Below are positions 23,518-32,515 of a stretch of DNA of 64,000 bases, in pieces (the first letter of the stretch is position 1; the number at the start of each line of letters is the position of its first letter). The translations under genes and the position numbers were made by a program. The notes under the pieces are model-generated. The model ran no database searches. It had not been told where the DNA came from and saw only the letters and a list, made by a program, of their open reading frames with translations. Origin of the DNA: Corallococcus sp. CA053C (GTDB taxonomy: Bacteria > Myxococcota > Myxococcia > Myxococcales > Myxococcaceae); contig NZ_RAWA01000008.1 of assembly GCF_003611675.1 (NCBI RefSeq), forward strand, positions 1 to 64,000. Direction: 5' to 3'.

Positions 23518-26478
23518 TCAGCGTCCCGCCGCCGGGCAGGTCGCGGGCTCGAGGTAGAAGCCCTCCCAGGCGCCACCGTCGGTGGGATTGCAGATGCCCA
23601 CGTTGCCGCCATTTCCGCTCTGGATGGGAGCGCCGAGGGTGACCTCCTTCCAGTTGCGCGCGGTGCCCGTCGACGATGCGAGGCCATAGCGATTGCGGCC
23701 GCCGTAGACACCGCAGTCGTAGCGGGTGAACGGCTCCGCCGTGTTGAGCGCGGCGCTCAAGGTGAGCTGGTTCGCGACCACCGCCAGGTACGCGCCGCTC
23801 GCTCCCTTGAGCTTGTAGTTCGCGCCGCTCGTGACGAGCTCGAAGGTCTCTCCACCGGTCTGCGTCGTGCTGAGGGCGGCCACCTTGCCCGTGCCGTCGA
23901 CGGTGAGCCACTTGTCGGAGCGCTCGCTCTGGATGCGGAAGCAGCCCGCGCCGCTGACGGTCTCGGTGTGGCACGTCGCATCGCAGCCATCGCCTGATTG
24001 GGTGTTGCCGTCGTCGCATTGCTCGCCGCTCTCGACGGTGCCGTTGCCGCACACGGGGCCGGTGCTGACACCCGGGCAGGTCACCGGTTCAAGGTAGAAG
24101 CCCTCCCAGGCGCCGCCATCGGTCGGGTTGCAGGCGCCGCCATTGCCGCCGTCACCGCTCTGGATGGGCCCGTCCGGCGTGGTCTCCTTCCAATGGGGCG
24201 CGCTCCCCAACGAAGCCTGGAAGCCGACCCGAGTGCGCCCGCCATAGCCGCAGGGAAGCTGCGTGAACGACTCCCCGCTGGCGAAGTTGGCGCTCATCGC
24301 GAGCTGGTTCGCCACCACCGCCAGGAACGCGTCGCCCGAGCCCTTGAGCTTGTACCGGGTGCCATTCGGAACGAGCTGGAAGATCTGCCCGCCCGTTTGC
24401 GTCGCGCTGCCGGCGACGACCTTGCCCGCGACGTCGACGATGAGCCACTTGTCGCTGCGCTCGCTTTGAATCTGGTAGCAGCTCCCGCCCGAGGTCTCGA
24501 CGAACGTGGCCGTGTAGGTGGCCGCGCTGCCAGGCGTGGTGAGGGTGTGCAATTGCGCGCCGCCGTCCGACCACGACGAGAACGCCCAGAATCTTCCGTT
24601 CGCGTACTGCGGCGAGTCGACACCCACGGAGCGGACGACGCCGACCACGCCGGTCGTGTCGTGCGGCGCCGCGAACGGCCGCCCGTCCATCAGCACTTGC
24701 AGCCCGCTCGGCAGGCTGGTCACCCTGAGCGGTACCGTGACCGGGAGGACGTCGCGGTACGTCGTGTGGGTGAGGCCGATCGAGTCACGCACCGTGAGCC
24801 GCACGCGATACCAGACGCTGGCCGAGCTCTCGCCGATGCTCGGGATGGGCCAGCTCCCGCTCGCGATGCCGGTGGTCTCGGACATGGCGGGATGCGTGTG
24901 GGTATCGTGATGGAAGGTGATGCTCCAGGTCATCGCGCTCGGCGGCAGCGCGCCATCCTCCGCGTCGCTGGCCGAGCCGGAGAACACCATGGAGGTGGCC
25001 GCGGTGTAGGTCGCGCCCGCGACCGGCGTCGCAATCGTGGCCACCGGCGGTTTGTTGGACGTCACCGTCAGCACCGCTGCGGCACTGGTGGCCGAGCCAA
25101 GCCCGTTGGTCACGACCACTCGGAAGCTCGCGCCGCTGTCGGCGAGCTGCGCGGCGTTCAGCACGTAGCTCGGCGAGGTCGCGCCAGGGATGTCCACGCC
25201 GTTGCGCTGCCACCGATAGGTGAGAGGCGGCTCGCCGCTCGCCGACACCGTGAAGGTCGCCGGATTTCCGACCGATACCAACGTGCTCGCCGGTTGCTGC
25301 GCGATGCTCGGCGGCAGCGAAGCCGTGTAGGCGATGCGACCGACCTGGCCCGCGCCGCGCGACAGATAGTAGAGCGCGCCGTCGGGGCCCACGTCGAGGT
25401 CCACGGGCCCCGCGGCGGCCGTCGCGAACAGCGACTGCGCGCCGGAGTTCGGGTCGATGCGGGAGATCCAATTGTTGGTGTAATCCGCGAAGAAGTATTG
25501 ACCGACGTACGCGCTGGGAAACGCCGGGATCGGTGGGTTGTAGAAGGCACCGCCGGCGATGCAGTTGCCGGCGGCCGTGCCGGTGCCATGCGGGTACGCG
25601 AAGAGCGGCTGCGTGAGCCCCGGGCGATTCGTGAAATAGCCTTCAGTCATCGGCCAGCCGTAGTTGGCACCGGCCTGGCCGCGGTTGATCTCTTCCCAGC
25701 CGCCTTCGCCCACGTCGTTGATGAACAGGGTGCCCGTGCCGGGCTGGACGTCGAAGGTGAAGGGGTTGCGCAGCCCCATCGCCCAGGTCGCCTTGGCGAG
25801 CCCGGTGGCGGTCGCGTAGAACGGATTGTCCGTGGGAATGCTGCCGTCCGAGTTGAAGCGCAGCAGCTTTCCGAGCGGCGTGTTCAGGCTCTGCGAGTTG
25901 GAGGAGACCGCGTTTTCACCGACCGAAACGTAGAGCTTGCCGTCGAGTCCGAAGCGAACCGCGCCGCCGTTGTGGTTGGCGGCGTCGAGCGTCGGAAGGT
26001 CGGCGAGCACCAGCTCGCTTCCGGGAACCGCCACATTGCCGTTGGCGGTGAAGCGGCTGACTCGATTGTGGATGCTGCCGTCGATCGACGTGTAATAGAC
26101 ATACAGATAGTGGTTGCTGGCGAAGTTGGGATCGAACGCGACGCCCATCAGCCCACGCTCGTTGTCGTTGTCCACGGAGAGCGTCAGGAACGGAGTCGGC
26201 AGAAGCTGGCCGTTCTCGACGATGCGCAGCGAGCCGTTCTTCTCCGAGACGAACAGGCGCCCGTCGGGCGCGAAGGTCATTGTGGTCGGTCCCTCGAGGC
26301 CACTGACGAAGACGGAGTCTGCGAAGTTGGCGTCTTGAGTGACCGCGGCCGCGCGCGCGACCGCGAGCTCCGGGGTCGACGGCATCGAGCAGCCCACGAC
26401 GAGGGAGAAGACCGCGCACACGACCCAGAGCGGCAGGGGACACCCCGCGCGTACATTTGTTCTCACCTGTGATTGCAT
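23518..26478 (-). CDS. Lipoprotein with sugar-dehydrogenase propeller, Ig-like and repeated lectin-like domains
   Basis: A 986-residue exported lipoprotein (lipobox LVVGC, Cys30). Residues about 50-390 form a GSDH/YliI-type beta-propeller (TTMTFAPDGRLFVSEKNGSL, GLMGVAFDPNF, AMGLRNPFTFDVQPGTG), as in PQQ-dependent soluble aldose dehydrogenases. Two Ig-like domains follow (about 392-490 and 495-610). Two near-duplicate fascin-like trefoil modules then flank a myxobacterial Cys-rich repeat (CGNGTVESGEQCDDGN). Both modules contain IQSERSDKWL and end in CNPTDGGAWEGFYLEP. The layout suggests surface-bound sugar oxidation or carbohydrate binding. PQQ use is family-based inference. GGGAGAAG lies five bases before the ATG. 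It is monocistronic. Confidence 0.85.
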   Translation of the reverse strand: MQSQVRTNVRAGCPLPLWVVCAVFSLVVGCSMPSTPELAVARAAAVTQDANFADSVFVSGLEGPTTMTFAPDGRLFVSEKNGSLRIVENGQLLPTPFLTLSVDNDNERGLMGVAFDPNFASNHYLYVYYTSIDGSIHNRVSRFTANGNVAVPGSELVLADLPTLDAANHNGGAVRFGLDGKLYVSVGENAVSSNSQSLNTPLGKLLRFNSDGSIPTDNPFYATATGLAKATWAMGLRNPFTFDVQPGTGTLFINDVGEGGWEEINRGQAGANYGWPMTEGYFTNRPGLTQPLFAYPHGTGTAAGNCIAGGAFYNPPIPAFPSAYVGQYFFADYTNNWISRIDPNSGAQSLFATAAAGPVDLDVGPDGALYYLSRGAGQVGRIAYTASLPPSIAQQPASTLVSVGNPATFTVSASGEPPLTYRWQRNGVDIPGATSPSYVLNAAQLADSGASFRVVVTNGLGSATSAAAVLTVTSNKPPVATIATPVAGATYTAATSMVFSGSASDAEDGALPPSAMTWSITFHHDTHTHPAMSETTGIASGSWPIPSIGESSASVWYRVRLTVRDSIGLTHTTYRDVLPVTVPLRVTSLPSGLQVLMDGRPFAAPHDTTGVVGVVRSVGVDSPQYANGRFWAFSSWSDGGAQLHTLTTPGSAATYTATFVETSGGSCYQIQSERSDKWLIVDVAGKVVAGSATQTGGQIFQLVPNGTRYKLKGSGDAFLAVVANQLAMSANFASGESFTQLPCGYGGRTRVGFQASLGSAPHWKETTPDGPIQSGDGGNGGACNPTDGGAWEGFYLEPVTCPGVSTGPVCGNGTVESGEQCDDGNTQSGDGCDATCHTETVSGAGCFRIQSERSDKWLTVDGTGKVAALSTTQTGGETFELVTSGANYKLKGASGAYLAVVANQLTLSAALNTAEPFTRYDCGVYGGRNRYGLASSTGTARNWKEVTLGAPIQSGNGGNVGICNPTDGGAWEGFYLEPATCPAAGR

Positions 26479-26658
26479 CGCGACTTCTCCCGGTTGAACA
26501 GGCTCACGCGGCCCGTGGGCTGCGTGAACGTTGGTGGTGTTGTCCCGGTTTACATCGAAAGCCGGTTTGCCAGGGAGTGATTATCCCAAGGGCAGGAGTT
26601 CACCCTCCTGCCCGAGAAGGTCCTGCTCGCCGTCGGCGTGGTGAACGTGGACTCGGAC

Positions 26659-27564
26659 TCACACCGTCTTCGCTGTCAGCTCCCTGGCCACCTCGATGAA
26701 GAGGCGCAGCGGCCCCGAGCGCTGCGCGCGGCTGGGGAAGTAGAGGAAGAGGCCGGGCACACCGGGCGCGTACGCCTCGAGCACACGAACGAGCTTTCCG
26801 GTGCGCAGCTCCTCCTGCGCTGTCGGCTCGAAGGCGTACGCCAGCCCCAGCCCCTCGGTCGCCAGCCTGACGCTGGTCAGCTCGTCGCTGGTGGTGACGC
26901 CGCCGCGTGCCGGGACGCGCCACGTCCTCCGCCCTCGCTCGAGCTCCCAGGCGTAATAGGTGCCGGTGGTCGGGGAGCGCAGGTTGATGCACTCGTGGTG
27001 CAGCAGGTCCTCGGGCTTCTGGGGTGTGCCGTGGCGCGCGAGGTAGCTCGGTGCGGCCACGACGACGAAGCGGAATGCGCCCGTCAGGCGCACCTGCACC
27101 ATGTCACGCTCGAGGGTCTCCTCCAGGCGCACGCCTGCGTCGTAGCCCTCCGCGACGATGTCGACGAGGCGATCCTCGACGACGACCTCCACTTCGACCC
27201 GAGGGTGGCGCGCTCGGAAGGCGGGCAGTACCGGCGCGATGAGGAGGGACACGGCGGACCGGGGCACGGACAGCCTCAGCCGGCCCACCACCTCGCCAGG
27301 CTGTGCCGACACGCTCTGCAGCGCGGAAGACGCCTGGGCCAGGCCTGGCCCCGCCTCCTCCACGAGCCGCCGCCCCGCGTCCGTCACGGCGACGCTGCGG
27401 GTGGTGCGGTTGAGCAGCACGACGCCCAGCTGCGACTCGAGCTGCCGCACCGACTGGCTCACCGCCGCGGAGGAGACGCCCAGCTCGCGCGCGGCACCGC
27501 GAAAGCTCTGCAGGCGCGCCACGACGAGGAAGATGTGGAGCTGCGTGAAGGGGACCGACTTCAT
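26659..27564 (-). CDS. LysR-family regulator
   Basis: The start at 27564 (MKSVPFTQLHIFLVVAR) puts the helix-turn-helix at once and has GGGAG upstream; the longer ORF adds 19 unlikely residues. The 301-residue product has SFRGAARELGVSSAAVSQSV, LLNRTTRSV and a full effector domain. It is the intact paralogue of the fragment at 20486-21058. It diverges from the hydrolase/MFS operon at 27757. The region between holds a LysR-type inverted repeat, so that operon is its likely target. Confidence 0.9.
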   Translation of the reverse strand: MKSVPFTQLHIFLVVARLQSFRGAARELGVSSAAVSQSVRQLESQLGVVLLNRTTRSVAVTDAGRRLVEEAGPGLAQASSALQSVSAQPGEVVGRLRLSVPRSAVSLLIAPVLPAFRARHPRVEVEVVVEDRLVDIVAEGYDAGVRLEETLERDMVQVRLTGAFRFVVVAAPSYLARHGTPQKPEDLLHHECINLRSPTTGTYYAWELERGRRTWRVPARGGVTTSDELTSVRLATEGLGLAYAFEPTAQEELRTGKLVRVLEAYAPGVPGLFLYFPSRAQRSGPLRLFIEVARELTAKTV

Positions 27565-27621
27565 GCCGTGACTCCCGCGGAGCTCCGCTGTGAGGCTCGC
27601 CGTGGCGCTCGCGCCGTCCAC

Positions 27622-27640
27622 TGTTAGGCGCCGCTTAACA
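27622..27640. promoter_or_regulatory. LysR-type operator
   Basis: TGTTAGGCG-C-CGCTTAACA is a 19-base inverted repeat with one mismatch and the T-N11-A core common to LysR sites. It lies between the divergent LysR gene and the hydrolase gene. Confidence 0.65.
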
Positions 27641-27756
27641 CCCCGTCCACCGATGACGCGTAGTTCATCGACGGGCCGGGGCGCATCTTCTCCTCGTCGC
27701 AGTCAGAAGGATGCCGCCACTCCGGCGGTGATGAAGACACTGACAAGGAACCGACG

Positions 27757-28890
27757 ATGAGGATGAACACGGATGTCGTAGGGAACGCGGTACGACGCCA
27801 CCTGTTCAAGGTGGCAGCGGTCGCAGCCGCCGTGGGCGCGCTCGCTTGCCAGTCGGCGGGGCAGGGCGCTGGAGGCGCTGCGAGCGCCCAGGCTACGGAG
27901 GCCTGGGACAAGACCTTTCCGCGCAGCGCCCTCGTGAGTCACGAGAAGGTGACCTTCCACAACCGGCTCGGCATCAAGCTCGTCGCCGATCTCTACGTCC
28001 CCAAGAACCTGGACCGAACGAAGCGAGCGCCTGCCCTCATCGTCGGTCACCCCTACGGCGGCGTGAAGGAGCAGACGTCGGGGCTCTATGCGCAGACGAT
28101 GGCCGAGCGGGGCTTCATCACCCTGGCGTTCGACGCCTCGTACAACGGTGAGAGCGGCGGCCAGCCCCACTTCATCGCCTCCCCGGAGGCGTTCGTGGAG
28201 GACTTCAGCGCCTCGGTTGACTACCTCGGCGCGAATCCGCTCGTCGACCGGGACCGCATCGGCGTCATCGGTGTCTGTGGCAGTGGCGGCTTCGGCCTGG
28301 CCGCCGCGGAGATCGACCCGCGCATCAAGGCCGTGGCCACGGTCAGCATGTATGACATTGGCCAGGCGACACGGCAGGGGCTCGCGGAGCACCTGGACCC
28401 GGGCGCGCTCACGAAGAACCTGGAGCGAATCGCGGCGCAGCGCTGGGCGGAGGTGGACGGTGCACCGCGAGCGATGACGGTGGGAACGCCCGAGGTCCTC
28501 ACCGAGCGTTCGTCCGCGATCGATCGAGAGTTCTTCGACTACTACCGCACGCCGCGCGGCCAGCACCCGCGCTCGACCACGGCGATGTCGCTCACCAGCG
28601 CCGCTTCCATGTCGCTGTTCGCGTCCTTCGACCACCTGGATCGAATCTCGCCGCGACCCGTTCTGTTCATCACGGGCGACCATGCGCACTCACGCATCTT
28701 CAGTGAGCACGCCTTCGCGAAGGCCTCCGAACCCAAGGAACTCTTCGTCGTGCCGGGCGCCGGCCACGTGGACCTCTACGACCGCGTGCAGCTCATCCCC
28801 TGGGACAAGCTGACGTCGTTCTTCCATGCGCAGCTGGGCCCGACCGCGGCAGCCGGGACCTTCAAACCCAACTTCCCGAGAGACTCATGA
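27757..28890 (+). CDS. Exported alpha/beta hydrolase
   Basis: A 377-residue protein with a Tat-like, lipobox-like N-terminus (RRHLFKVAAVAAAVGALAC, Cys about 31) that predicts export. The hydrolase domain has ALIVGHPYGGVKEQ (oxyanion), LAFDASYNGESGG, the elbow GVIGVCGSGGFG, an acid in ITGDHAHS and the His in GAGHVDLYD. This is the YcjY/dienelactone-hydrolase-like branch, in which the elbow reads GxCGSGG; whether Cys or Ser is the nucleophile cannot be decided here. The MFS gene follows by ATGA overlap, so the pair is cotranscribed, probably under the divergent LysR. Confidence 0.83.
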   Translation: MRMNTDVVGNAVRRHLFKVAAVAAAVGALACQSAGQGAGGAASAQATEAWDKTFPRSALVSHEKVTFHNRLGIKLVADLYVPKNLDRTKRAPALIVGHPYGGVKEQTSGLYAQTMAERGFITLAFDASYNGESGGQPHFIASPEAFVEDFSASVDYLGANPLVDRDRIGVIGVCGSGGFGLAAAEIDPRIKAVATVSMYDIGQATRQGLAEHLDPGALTKNLERIAAQRWAEVDGAPRAMTVGTPEVLTERSSAIDREFFDYYRTPRGQHPRSTTAMSLTSAASMSLFASFDHLDRISPRPVLFITGDHAHSRIFSEHAFAKASEPKELFVVPGAGHVDLYDRVQLIPWDKLTSFFHAQLGPTAAAGTFKPNFPRDS

Positions 28891-30131
28891 CCCCCCAACC
28901 CACCAACGACTCCAGGGCGCCGGCCCCGCGCTCCGCGGCATGGGGCGCCGTGTTCGCGCTCACCCTGTGCGTCTCGACGCTCATCGCCTCCGAGTTCATG
29001 CCCGTGAGCCTGCTGACGCCCATCGCGTCGGATCTTCACGTGAGCGAAGGCCGCGCGGGTCAAGCCATCGCGGTGTCCGGGCTCTTCGCGGTGGTGACGA
29101 GCCTCCTCATCGCGTCCGTGGCCAGGGCCGTCGACCGCCGGAAGCTGCTCCTCGGTCTCACCAGCGTCATGCTGGTCTCGGGGCTCGTCGTCGCCCTGGC
29201 GCCGAACTACCCCGTGTTCATGTTCGGGCGTGCGCTCATCGGCATCGTCGTGGGCGGGTTCTGGTCGTTGTCGGCGGCCACCGTCATGCGCCTGGTGCCC
29301 GGGAAAGACGTGCCGCGGGGACTGGCCATGCTGAACGGCGGCAATGCCCTGGCCACGACCGTCGCGGCGCCGCTCGGCAGCTTCCTGGGGCAATACATCG
29401 GTTGGCGGGGTGCGTTCTTCGCCGTCGTTCCTCTCGCGGCGCTCACCCTCGCGTGGCAGTACTTCACCTTGCCCGGGATGCCCACGGAGCAGGCCGCTCC
29501 GCCTCCGAGCCCCGTCGCCGTCCTTCGACGCCCCAGGGCCCGGTTGGGTCTTCTGGCGGTTGCGTTGCTCTTCATGGGCCAGTTCGCCCTGTTCACGTAC
29601 CTGCGTCCCTTCCTGGAGACGGTCACACGGGTCGACGTGTCCACGCTCTCGCTGCTCCTGTTGGGCATGGGCGCCGCGGGGCTCCTGGGCACGTATGTGA
29701 TGGGGTTCCTCGTGGCCAGGCGGCTGTCCGCGGTGCTCATCGCCGCGCCCCTCGCGATGGCGGTCATCGCGGTCGCGCTGGTCGTCCTCGGCCAGTCCCT
29801 CGCGGCCACGGCCCTGCTCCTCGCCGGCTGGGGCCTGATTGGCACGGCGGCGCCGGTCGCGTGGTGGACGTGGCTCAGCCGCACGCTGCCACACGATGCG
29901 GAGGCTGGCGGCGGCCTCATGGTCGCGGCCATCCAGCTCGCCATCACGGCGGGCGCTTCGCTCGGAGGCCTGCTGTTCGACCGCGGCGGCCACCCGGGTA
30001 CGTTCCTGGCGAGCGCCGCGCTGCTCGGGGCCGCGGCGCTCACGGCCTTCAGGGCGTCACGGCCCTCGAGGCTGCCGGCGGTGGCCTTGCCGCGCGGTGA
30101 CGGTGCGGCTTCCTGTTCCCCCACCCGCTGA
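28887..30131 (+). CDS. Major facilitator superfamily exporter (DHA1, NepI/AraJ-like)
   Basis: A 414-residue inner-membrane transporter with 12 predicted helices. It shows SEFMPVSLLTPIASDL in helix 1, the loop motif ASVARAVDRRKLL and GRALIGIVVGGFW in helices 4-5, all usual in the DHA1 drug:H+ antiporter and sugar/purine-nucleoside efflux branch. The substrate is unknown. It overlaps the hydrolase stop (ATGA). Linkage to an exported hydrolase suggests handling of one compound. Confidence 0.87.
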   Translation: MTPQPTNDSRAPAPRSAAWGAVFALTLCVSTLIASEFMPVSLLTPIASDLHVSEGRAGQAIAVSGLFAVVTSLLIASVARAVDRRKLLLGLTSVMLVSGLVVALAPNYPVFMFGRALIGIVVGGFWSLSAATVMRLVPGKDVPRGLAMLNGGNALATTVAAPLGSFLGQYIGWRGAFFAVVPLAALTLAWQYFTLPGMPTEQAAPPPSPVAVLRRPRARLGLLAVALLFMGQFALFTYLRPFLETVTRVDVSTLSLLLLGMGAAGLLGTYVMGFLVARRLSAVLIAAPLAMAVIAVALVVLGQSLAATALLLAGWGLIGTAAPVAWWTWLSRTLPHDAEAGGGLMVAAIQLAITAGASLGGLLFDRGGHPGTFLASAALLGAAALTAFRASRPSRLPAVALPRGDGAASCSPTR

Positions 30132-30282
30132 GGAGGCGCTCTCCAGGGTTACCGGGTCGAGCGCGGTGTGGGGAGTCCCCCCTCGACACCACATTCTTCA
30201 GCGTGGCTTCACAGCCCGTTAGCTCCGGGGCTCCTAATCCTGCCCGCGGCCTGGGCGTATCTCTCCACGGAGGAGACTGAAT

Positions 30283-31320
30283 ATGCGTGCAACTGTGATG
30301 TACGGCGCCGGTGACGTGCGGGTGGAGAACGTGCCCGACCCCAAGCTGCAGCTTCCCACCGACGCGGTGGTGCGCGTGCTGCAAGCGTGCATCTGCGGCA
30401 GCGACCTGCACCCCTACCACCAGATGCCCGCCTCCGCGCAGGGCACGCCCATGGGCCACGAGTTCATCGGCATCGTCGAGGAGGTCGGCTCGGCGGTGCG
30501 CGGGCTGCGCAAGGGGGACGTCGTCATCGCCCCGTTTGCCTACTCGGACAACACCTGCGAGTTCTGCCGTGAGGGGCTGCACACCTCCTGCAAGAGCGGT
30601 GGCTTCTGGGGCAGGGGAGGCGTTGGCGGCGGGCAGGCCGAGGCGGTGCGCGTGCCGCTCGCGCAGGGCACCCTCGTCAAGGTGGACGTCCAGGAGGACT
30701 CGGCGCTGATGCCCTCGCTCCTGACGCTCTCCGACGTCTACGGCACCGGCTGGCACGCCGCGCACAAGGGCGGCGTGAGCCCGCGCAAGACCGTCACCGT
30801 GATTGGCGATGGTGCCGTCGGCCTGCTCGCCGTGCTGTCCGCCAGGCAGCTCGGTGCGGAGCGGATCATCCTGATGGGCCGGCACAAGGTGCGCACGGAC
30901 CTGGGCCGCGAGTTCGGAGCCACGGACGTGGTGGCCGAGCGGGGACAGGAGGGCATTGCGCGCGTGCGCGAGCTGACCGGAGGCCACGGCACCCACGTGG
31001 TCATCGAGGCCGTCGGCTACCGGGAGGCGTACGACACGGCCTTCGGCGTCGTGCGGCCCGGAGGCGTCATCAGTCGCGTCGGCGTGCCGCAGTACGAGGA
31101 GGCCCCCATCGGCTTCGGCAGCCTGTTCGGCCCCAACGTCACGCTCACGGGCGGACCGGCCCCGGTGCGCGCGTACATCGAGCGACTGCTGCCGGAGGTG
31201 CTCGAGGGCAAGGTGAATCCCGGCAAGGTCTTTGACCGCACCGTCGGCCTCGACGAGGTGCCGGCCGGCTACCGCGCGATGGACAAGCGCGAGGCCCTCA
31301 AGGTGCTCGTCCGCCCCTGA
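30283..31320 (+). CDS. Zinc-dependent alcohol dehydrogenase
   Basis: A 345-residue medium-chain dehydrogenase. The catalytic-zinc ligands are in ACICGSDLHPY (Cys) and GHEF (His-Glu). The structural-zinc loop is reduced: CEFCREGLHTSCKSG supplies three cysteines rather than the usual four. The Rossmann motif is VTVIGDGAVGLLAV. The reaction is NAD(P)-dependent oxidation of an alcohol, substrate unknown. GGAGGAG lies eight bases before the ATG. Upstream is a 150-base gap after the MFS gene, so it has its own promoter. Confidence 0.87.
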   Translation: MRATVMYGAGDVRVENVPDPKLQLPTDAVVRVLQACICGSDLHPYHQMPASAQGTPMGHEFIGIVEEVGSAVRGLRKGDVVIAPFAYSDNTCEFCREGLHTSCKSGGFWGRGGVGGGQAEAVRVPLAQGTLVKVDVQEDSALMPSLLTLSDVYGTGWHAAHKGGVSPRKTVTVIGDGAVGLLAVLSARQLGAERIILMGRHKVRTDLGREFGATDVVAERGQEGIARVRELTGGHGTHVVIEAVGYREAYDTAFGVVRPGGVISRVGVPQYEEAPIGFGSLFGPNVTLTGGPAPVRAYIERLLPEVLEGKVNPGKVFDRTVGLDEVPAGYRAMDKREALKVLVRP

Positions 31321-31448
31321 GCCCCAACGTCCTCGGGCACCCGGACCGCCTCTACAAGAAGCCGGGCTACGACCCGACGTAGCGGGGCGAGCACCGCGCC
31401 TTGGCTTCCGCCACCGCCGCCCATCGCGGCATTCACACGGAGTCTCCC
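31321..31448. other. Short gap with a possible coding remnant
   Basis: Between the dehydrogenase and the cupin gene, codons 31323-31382 read PNVLGHPDRLYKKPGYDPT then stop. The peptide looks like the natural end of a protein but has no start or body. It may be all that remains of a deleted gene. Confidence 0.3.
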
Positions 31449-31970
31449 ATGAAGGCAATCGTCACCACCGCACTCGCGCTCCCGCTGCTCGCGCTCGCCG
31501 CCGCTCAGGCACGCCCGGGAGGCGCGGATGGGGGAAGCGCCGTGCCCGCGGCCGCTGCGCGCGAGGGCGTCCGTGTCTCGCGTGCGGGCAGCCAGGCCTC
31601 CACGAAGGGCCCTGCCGAGTGGTTCACGGGCGTGGTGCGCGTCGACCCGCTCTTCGCGGCGAACGCGCCGGCGCGCGGCGCGGGTGCGAGCGTCACCTTC
31701 GAGCCCGGCGCCCGCACGGCCTGGCACGCGCACCCGCTCGGGCAGACCCTCGTCGTCACTGCGGGGGTGGGCCGGGTGCAGGGCTGGGGTGGCGCTGTCC
31801 AGGAGATCCGCCCGGGCGACGTCGTGTGGATTCCGGCGGGCCAGAAGCACTGGCACGGCGCGGCGCCCACCACCGCCATGACCCACCTCGCCCTCCAGGA
31901 GGCCCTGGACGGCAAGGTGGTGGAGTGGATGGAGAAGGTCTCCGACGCGCAGTACGGCACCCAACCCTGA
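31449..31970 (+). CDS. Exported cupin of the mandelonitrile-lyase-like type
   Basis: The start is the ATG at 31449 with GGAG six bases upstream. It encodes a signal peptide ([21 protein letters not shown]) and a single cupin. Metal ligands appear in [14 protein letters not shown] and in HWHGAAP. The pattern WHxHPxGQ...IxPGDVV...P.G..HWHG is that of small cupins related to manganese (R)-mandelonitrile lyases; the activity here is unproven. A carboxymuconolactone-decarboxylase-like gene follows after 13 bases, and such cupin/CMD pairs are common. Confidence 0.83.
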   Translation: MKAIVTTALALPLLALAAAQARPGGADGGSAVPAAAAREGVRVSRAGSQASTKGPAEWFTGVVRVDPLFAANAPARGAGASVTFEPGARTAWHAHPLGQTLVVTAGVGRVQGWGGAVQEIRPGDVVWIPAGQKHWHGAAPTTAMTHLALQEALDGKVVEWMEKVSDAQYGTQP

Positions 31971-31983
31971 AAGGAGCCACACC

Positions 31984-32319
31984 ATGGCCACCAAAGAGAA
32001 GCCCCAGACCGCCGCCCAGAAGGCCCTCGGCGACTTCGCACCCAAGCTCGTCGAGCTGACCGACGACGTCCTCTTCGGCGACGTGTGGGAGCGGCCGCAA
32101 TTGTCCAAGCGCGACCGCAGCCTGATCACGTGTGCCGCGCTGGTGGCCACGGGGAAGACGGAGCAGATGGGCTTCCACTTCCCGCGCGCCATCGAGAACG
32201 GCGTCACGCAGGGGGAGCTCGTCGAGCTCATCACCCACCTGGCCTTCTACGTGGGCTGGCCCAATGCCATGTCTGCCATTGGCCGCGCCAAGGAGCTGCT
32301 GGGGAAGGCGTCGCCGTGA
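31984..32319 (+). CDS. Carboxymuconolactone decarboxylase-like protein
   Basis: A 111-residue all-helical CMD/AhpD-fold protein: KLVELTDDVLFGDVWERP, then LSKRDRSLITCAALVATGK, ENGVTQGELVELITHLAFYVG and NAMSAI. It has a lone cysteine in place of the AhpD CxxC pair, so it is more CMD-like than peroxidase-like. AAAGGAG lies seven bases before the ATG. Cotranscribed with the cupin. Confidence 0.86.
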   Translation: MATKEKPQTAAQKALGDFAPKLVELTDDVLFGDVWERPQLSKRDRSLITCAALVATGKTEQMGFHFPRAIENGVTQGELVELITHLAFYVGWPNAMSAIGRAKELLGKASP

Positions 32320-32515
32320 CGGCAAGGCCCGTGCACCAGGCCCGAGCGGCTGTCCTCGCGCTCGGGCTCCTGTCGTCCGCGGCCATCGCCTGGGTGGCGG
32401 ACAGAACCAGTGACAGGGCGCAGACAGCCCAGAACGTTGCTTTTCGCATGGTCATCTCAAGGGATTGTCAGGCCGCGCCGTCCGGAGGTCCGGTCAGCGC
32501 GGCCTGGAGTCATCG
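32316..32515 (+). other. Gap with possible truncated exported-protein start
   Basis: A GTG at 32316 overlaps the previous stop and opens TARPVHQARAAVLALGLLSS followed by AAIAWVADRTSDRAQ, a plausible signal peptide. After about 50 residues coding quality is lost and the frame runs antisense into the convergent gene. Either a gene truncated by a join near 32460 or chance. Confidence 0.3.

Noticed and set aside
23998-26472. An 824-residue plus-strand open frame opposite the sugar-dehydrogenase-like gene
   Set aside because: Low-complexity Arg/Val/Gly content and full overlap with a convincing multi-domain gene show it is a shadow.
26593-26664. Plus-strand codons LLPEKVLLAVGVVNVDSDS as the end of a lost gene, perhaps MetE-like
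   Set aside because: Only about 24 codons, with no stop in a fitting place, and overlapped by the LysR gene end; chance cannot be excluded.
30740-31320. Whether the alcohol dehydrogenase lacks its structural zinc and is broken
   Set aside because: Three of four cysteines remain, all catalytic ligands are present and length is normal; reduced structural-zinc loops occur in active relatives.
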